A DNA stretch of 64,000 nt from Zhihengliuella alba (GTDB taxonomy: Bacteria; Actinomycetota; Actinomycetes; Actinomycetales; Micrococcaceae), in the NCBI RefSeq assembly GCF_039538765.1, contig NZ_BAABCJ010000006.1:192125-256124 (forward strand), read 5' to 3'. Both the position numbers and the translations under genes were made by a program. The number at the start of each line of letters is the position of its first letter. The stretch's first letter is position 1. The notes beneath the pieces were generated by a model that was given only the letters and a program-made list of their open reading frames with translations, had not been told where the DNA came from and made no database searches. This document shows positions 60,221 to 64,000 of this stretch, piece after piece.

Positions 60221-62221
60221 CTACCAGATGGCGACGCGGTCCTCCGGGTCCAGCCACATGCCGTCGCCCGGCCGGGTCCCGAACGCGTCGTGGAAGGCGT
60301 CCAGATTGCGGGCGACCTGGTTGCAGCGGAACTCGCCCGGCGAATGGGGGTCCGTGGTGATCCGGGTGACCATGGTCTCCGGGCGGGTGAGGCTGCGCCA
60401 GCACTCGGCCCAGGCGTGGAAGAAGCGCTGGTCGCCGGTGAATCCGTCGATCACCTCGTCCTCCTCGAGCCCGCGCGCCGCGAGGTCGAGCCTGTACGCC
60501 TTGTACGCGATGCCGAGCCCGCCGAGGTCGCCGATGTTCTCGCCGAGGGTGAGCCGGCCGTTGACCGTGTGCTCCGGTGCCTCCGGCGGGACGAGGGAGT
60601 CGTACTGGTCCACGAGTCTGGCCGTGAGGGCCTCGAAGCGGGCCCGGTCCTCCTCCGTCCACCAGTCCTTCAGCTCCCCGGTCCCGTCGTACTGCGAGCC
60701 TTGGTCGTCGAACCCGTGGCCGATCTCGTGCCCGATCACGGCACCGATGGCGCCGTAGTTGCTGGCGACGTCGCGGTCCGCCGCGAAGAACGGCGGCCGC
60801 AGGATGGCGGCCGGGAAGGCGATCTCGTTCAGCAGCGGGTGGTAGTACGCGTTGACGGTCTGCGGGTACATGAACCACAGATCCCGGTCGACGCCGTCGT
60901 CGATCTTCTGCAGCTCGCGGAGGAACTCGAACTCGTTGGCGGCCGCCGCGTTGGCGATCAGGTCGTGGCTGGTGCGGATCGAGGAGTAGTCGATCCACTT
61001 CACCGGGTAGCCGATCTTCGGCCGGAACATCGAGAGCTTCTCGAGCGCGCGCTCACGGGTCTGCTCGCTCATCCACGCGAGCGTGCCGATGGACTGCCGG
61101 TACGCCTCGATGAGGTTCGCGACGAGCCGTTCCATCTCGGCCTTCGCCTCCGCCGGGAAGTGCCGCTCCACGTAGAGCTGGCCGATGTCCTCGCCGACGC
61201 TCCCCTCGGTGAACGCGACGCCGCGCTTCCACCGCTCCTTCTGCTGCTCCACGCCGCCCAGCGTCGCGGAGTAGAACGCGAAGTGCTCGTCGACGAAGGG
61301 AGAGGACAGGTACGGTGCATAGCTGCGGATGACCTGGAGCGCGCCCCAGTTCCTCCACGCGTCCAACGGCTGCTCGGCGAGCACCGCCTCGACGCCCTCG
61401 AGATAGCTCGGCTGCCAGACGACGACCTCAAAATAGTACTTCTCCTCGATCCCGGCACCGTCGAGCCAGAGCTGGACGGAGGGGTGCAGGCGCCGCAGCC
61501 CGTCCGCGGTCATGAGGTTGTAGCGGGCCTGCGCGTCCCGTGTCCTGACGCGGTCCCAGTGGTGGCCGGCCAGAGCCTTCTCGAGGCGGACGACGCCGTC
61601 CGCCGCCTGCTCCGGGTCCGACAGCCCGGCGAAGGCCAGGAATCGGACGACGTGCTCGCGGTAGGCCCGGTAGAGCTCGGCGAACTGCTCCTCGCGGTAG
61701 TAGGACTCGTCCGGCAGGCCCAGCCCGGACTGGAGGAACGTGAGCAGGTTGCGGTCCGGCCGCCCGGCGTCGTTGGAGGCGCCGATGTTGTAGAGCCCCG
61801 AGACTCCCTCACGCTGGAGCCGGCCCAGGAGCCGGACGAAGTCCTCACGGCTCTCGACCGAGGCCAGGCGGTCGAGTTGGCCCCGGATGGGATCCATCCC
61901 GCGGGCCTCGATGGTCTCCACGTCCATGAAGGAACCGTAGAGTGCCGCGATCCTCGCCTGACGGTCGTCGGCCGTCCCGGCATCCACACATGCCTGGGCC
62001 TCCTCGATGATGGAGCGCACGGCCAGCTCGGAGTCGTCCCGCAGCTTCATGAAGGACCCATAGCTGCCGAGGTCGCCGGGGATCTCCGCGGTGGCGAGCC
62101 ACCCGCCGTTCACGTGCCGGTAGAGGTCGTCCTGGATGCGGACCGCGTGGTCGCGGTGGTCGTCGGAGACGTGGCTCCGGCCGGTGGCGCTCGTCGTCGC
62201 CGGCAGCTCTGAGGTGGACAT
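60221..62221 (-). CDS. M13-family (neprilysin-like) zinc metallopeptidase
   Basis: 666 residues. The zinc motif is H498-E-I-G-H502 with the third ligand Glu in TLGENIGDLGGLG, and NAYYHPLLNEIAFPAAILRPPFF is the M13 core. There is no signal peptide, so it is probably cytosolic, like PepO-type oligopeptidases. It would trim short peptides. The N-terminal 220 residues form the helical lid. ATG at 62221 with GAAGGGA upstream; the frame further up has no family match. Confidence 0.94.
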   Translation of the reverse strand: MSTSELPATTSATGRSHVSDDHRDHAVRIQDDLYRHVNGGWLATAEIPGDLGSYGSFMKLRDDSELAVRSIIEEAQACVDAGTADDRQARIAALYGSFMDVETIEARGMDPIRGQLDRLASVESREDFVRLLGRLQREGVSGLYNIGASNDAGRPDRNLLTFLQSGLGLPDESYYREEQFAELYRAYREHVVRFLAFAGLSDPEQAADGVVRLEKALAGHHWDRVRTRDAQARYNLMTADGLRRLHPSVQLWLDGAGIEEKYYFEVVVWQPSYLEGVEAVLAEQPLDAWRNWGALQVIRSYAPYLSSPFVDEHFAFYSATLGGVEQQKERWKRGVAFTEGSVGEDIGQLYVERHFPAEAKAEMERLVANLIEAYRQSIGTLAWMSEQTRERALEKLSMFRPKIGYPVKWIDYSSIRTSHDLIANAAAANEFEFLRELQKIDDGVDRDLWFMYPQTVNAYYHPLLNEIAFPAAILRPPFFAADRDVASNYGAIGAVIGHEIGHGFDDQGSQYDGTGELKDWWTEEDRARFEALTARLVDQYDSLVPPEAPEHTVNGRLTLGENIGDLGGLGIAYKAYRLDLAARGLEEDEVIDGFTGDQRFFHAWAECWRSLTRPETMVTRITTDPHSPGEFRCNQVARNLDAFHDAFGTRPGDGMWLDPEDRVAIW

Positions 62222-62250
62222 GCGCGAAGGTTCCCTTCATCGGCGGCAGG

Positions 62251-62269
62251 AAGTCTGAAAGGCAGACTT
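62251..62269. promoter_or_regulatory. Short inverted repeat upstream of the M13 peptidase
   Basis: AAGTCTG and CAGACTT around a 5-base spacer in the 54-base gap before the peptidase start. It may be a small terminator or operator. Confidence 0.35.
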
Positions 62270-62275
62270 TACTCA

Positions 62276-62929
62276 TTAACGGCCGGATCCCCGCGAAGGT
62301 TTCCGCCGGGCCCGAGTCTGGACCTCGGCCACCCGTCCCTTCCAGTGGGCCAAGAGGACTCCGGCCAGCCCAGCACCCAGTCCTCCGACCGCAAGGTCGC
62401 CCAGCGTGTCGGTGTAGCCGACGTGAATATCGCCGGAGATGAACGTGTGCCCGGCCCACTCCAGGAACTCCCAGAGCACCGCGAGCGTCATGCCGAGGGC
62501 CAGGGTCAGCACGACGGTCGACCGGTAGGGGATCACGCTGCCCATCGTGGCCTCAGGGGTGACATCGATCTGCGCCAAGCCGAGGAAGAGAACACCTGCT
62601 GCGGCCCCGGCGGTGATGAAGTGGACGACCAGGTCCCAGCCTGGGATGGCCTCGTACAGCCCGGCAGCCCCGCTCCATGCTGCGATCAGGATGGTGACGC
62701 CGAAGGCTGCGTCGAATGGGCCCGCCAGATGCATCAGGCGCGGAACGAGCAGCCCCGCCAGAACCACGGCGAACCCGAGGAGCTCCGGCACGCCCAGCCA
62801 GACACCGGCGGCGACGGTGCTGAGGAGCGCTGCGACTCTGCACCCGTCCGCCATCTGCCGTCCACGCCGGTCAGTTGGACGGTGTTCCGGCGAAACAGCA
62901 GCCGGCCCCTCCTCATTCGTCACTGGCAT
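62276..62929 (-). CDS. DUF2238/YjdF-like membrane protein
   Basis: 217 residues from the ATG at 62929, which overlaps the preceding lipoprotein gene by 17 bases. After a polar N-terminus of about 35 residues there are five or six hydrophobic segments. WEFLEWAGHTFISGDIHVGYTDTLGDLAVG near the end matches the pattern of DUF2238 proteins, which are uncharacterised. Base composition is slightly less GC-biased than the core genes. Confidence 0.7.
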   Translation of the reverse strand: MPVTNEEGPAAVSPEHRPTDRRGRQMADGCRVAALLSTVAAGVWLGVPELLGFAVVLAGLLVPRLMHLAGPFDAAFGVTILIAAWSGAAGLYEAIPGWDLVVHFITAGAAAGVLFLGLAQIDVTPEATMGSVIPYRSTVVLTLALGMTLAVLWEFLEWAGHTFISGDIHVGYTDTLGDLAVGGLGAGLAGVLLAHWKGRVAEVQTRARRKPSRGSGR

Positions 62930-63428
62930 CGAGGTCGACCCTGCTAGCGAGCAAGTACCTCTGGCCCTGCCACTCCTCGTACTCCGTCCCGTCCAGGCTG
63001 ACCCCGAGCTCCTCCTCGACGGCCGCGACATCGAAGCTCTCCTCGACCGTGCCGGTCACTCGCACGGACGAGTCCTCGCTGACCCCGGCCTCCTCGCCTG
63101 GCGCCACCACCAGCAATTCGTCGACGGACGCATCGCCGGTACCCGCGATGGTGAACGAGGTGCCGTCGATAACGGTGTTCACGTCTGCGGAGACCGTCAC
63201 CTCCTGACCGATGAACGAGTCCACATCGTCGAAGAGATCCGGGTCCGCGACGGCCGTAGGGTCCGCAGATGGGTCGGAGCCAGCCTCGCTGCTCCCGTTC
63301 TCCTCGACGATGTCTTCGGCGTCGACCCCGTCCTCGGGGCCGGATGTCCCGCATGAGGAGATGCCGGCGACGAAGAGAGGGATCATCGCCAGTATCGTGA
63401 GCCTCCGTGCCCGCTCGCTGTTGCGCAT
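62913..63428 (-). CDS. Predicted secreted lipoprotein
   Basis: 171 residues. Signal peptide ends in a lipobox (GISSC, Cys26) after a hydrophobic stretch ILAMIPLFVAG. The mature protein is strongly acidic, with a Glu/Asp/Ser-rich spacer and a C-terminal beta-rich domain that looks OB-like (EVTVSADVNTVIDGTSFTIAG; SSVRVTGTVEESFDV). No known function. GGAGGA precedes the start by 11 bases. Co-transcribed with the DUF2238-like gene through a 17-base overlap. Confidence 0.75.
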   Translation of the reverse strand: MRNSERARRLTILAMIPLFVAGISSCGTSGPEDGVDAEDIVEENGSSEAGSDPSADPTAVADPDLFDDVDSFIGQEVTVSADVNTVIDGTSFTIAGTGDASVDELLVVAPGEEAGVSEDSSVRVTGTVEESFDVAAVEEELGVSLDGTEYEEWQGQRYLLASRVDLDASDE

Positions 63429-63697
63429 GAGTCGTTCATTCCTCCCGGCGGTCCGAGCTGCGGCGCCACCCCCGGCCCGCCTTCCACTAGGGTCTGTGCA
63501 TCGTGCTGCGCCGTACGTCGACCGTAGGACCGATGACCAGAAGGCTCAAGAGGACAACTCCGGGAGCTGGCACTTGCCTTGGAATGGGCGGCATATCCGT
63601 TGACCCGGCCCAGTCCCGCCTACGTACCGTGAGGCCCGGAGCTCGCAGCGAGTTCCACTCGGAAAGCTCACCTCACGATGCAGCAAGGAGCGAGACG

Positions 63698-64000
63698 ATG
63701 ACGTACGAGAACACAGAGGGCCAGGAGAACCAGTTCGGTGAGAGCCAGCCGGAAGGTCTTGGATCCGGCGAGGGCCAGCAGAGCCCGGGCGGTTACGGCG
63801 GGCAAGAGCCGGAGGGCGGCGGGTACGCCCAACAGGAGCAGGGTGGCGGCCTCGGCCGGGAGCAGGAGGGCTCCGGCGGATTCGGCCGCCAGGAAGGCGG
63901 CGAGCAGCAGGGCGGCGGCTTCGGCGAAGGCCAGCAGAGCCCCGAGGGCTACGGCGGTCAGGACTCTGAAGGCGGTGGGTTCGGCGGCGGCCAGCAGAGC
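63698..64000 (+). CDS. Gly/Gln/Glu-rich low-complexity protein, 3' end beyond window
   Basis: Starts MTYENTEGQENQFGESQPEG and stays open to the edge (101 codons seen). AAGGAG lies 9 bases before the ATG. The chain is almost wholly Gly, Gln, Glu, Ser with scattered Tyr/Phe, in imperfect repeats around GEGQQSPxGYGGQ and EGGGF/Y. There is no signal peptide or hydrophobic segment. It is probably disordered. I do not recognise a family. The 269 bases upstream hold no other gene. The missing 3' part could contain a folded domain. Confidence 0.7.
   Translation, partial: MTYENTEGQENQFGESQPEGLGSGEGQQSPGGYGGQEPEGGGYAQQEQGGGLGREQEGSGGFGRQEGGEQQGGGFGEGQQSPEGYGGQDSEGGGFGGGQQS

Noticed and set aside
63698..64000. 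CRISPR or tandem DNA repeat array
   Set aside because: The repeats are imperfect, in frame and code for a Gly/Gln-rich protein, with no constant repeat and variable spacer pattern.
1..64000. tRNA or rRNA genes
   Set aside because: I saw no cloverleaf with the GTTCGANTC-type T arm in the intergenic gaps, which are mostly under 200 bases. A covariance search would settle this.

Overview
The window is a 64-kb piece of a very GC-rich actinobacterial chromosome. Lsr2, ClpC, DisA and RadA, a Rv2747-type N-acetyltransferase, an actinobacterial-type sulfite reductase with a Tyr-Cys pair, promoters that give leaderless starts, and single-nucleotide stop/start overlaps all point to Actinobacteria. A member of the Micrococcaceae or a close relative is my inference from gene order. 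One undetermined base (36884) shows it comes from a draft assembly. I found no tRNA, rRNA, CRISPR array, integrase or transposase.

Layout. 1-5.7 kb (minus): assimilatory sulfate reduction, with a CbiX-like sirohydrochlorin chelatase, sulfite reductase, CysH, CysD and a cysN cut by the window edge. 5.7-6.1 kb: a 435-bp gene-free regulatory region holding a SAM-clan riboswitch and a hairpin that hides the ribosome binding site of metF. 6.1-12.3 kb (plus): methionine synthesis (metF, metE, metY, metB). 12.4-16.7 kb (minus): the phosphate transporter pstSCAB behind a two-repeat PHO box. 16.8-22.3 kb: a FUSC-family membrane protein, radA, disA, an anchored secreted protein and mutY.

22.4-53.1 kb is a metabolic block. 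It holds (a) an amino-acid permease, a double-HTH Lrp regulator and an amidase; (b) an uncharacterised five-gene operon (DUF5058-like membrane protein, second membrane protein, M20 amidohydrolase, CaiB/BaiF CoA-transferase, fused carboxyltransferase); (c) an arsenic resistance locus with two divergent arms and matching ArsR-type operators; (d) a full route from glycine betaine to pyruvate. In (d), GbcA/GbcB make dimethylglycine, dimethylglycine oxidase makes sarcosine, SoxBDAG makes glycine, GlyA makes serine and SdaA makes pyruvate. PurU deals with surplus formyl-tetrahydrofolate. A LysR and a GntR-FCD regulator sit at the two promoter regions.

53.2-62.2 kb returns to housekeeping genes: a small repeat protein, the N-acetyltransferase, clpC, lsr2, a 60-residue membrane protein, lysS, an alpha/beta hydrolase and an M13 metallopeptidase. 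62.2-64 kb holds a DUF2238-like membrane protein, a lipoprotein and the start of a Gly/Gln/Glu-rich low-complexity protein that runs off the window.

Sulfide from the first operon feeds MetY in the second, and the methyl groups needed by MetE come through MetF. Dimethylglycine oxidase and SoxA produce methylene-tetrahydrofolate, which GlyA can use to turn glycine into serine. The two halves of the window are therefore linked through sulfur and one-carbon metabolism.
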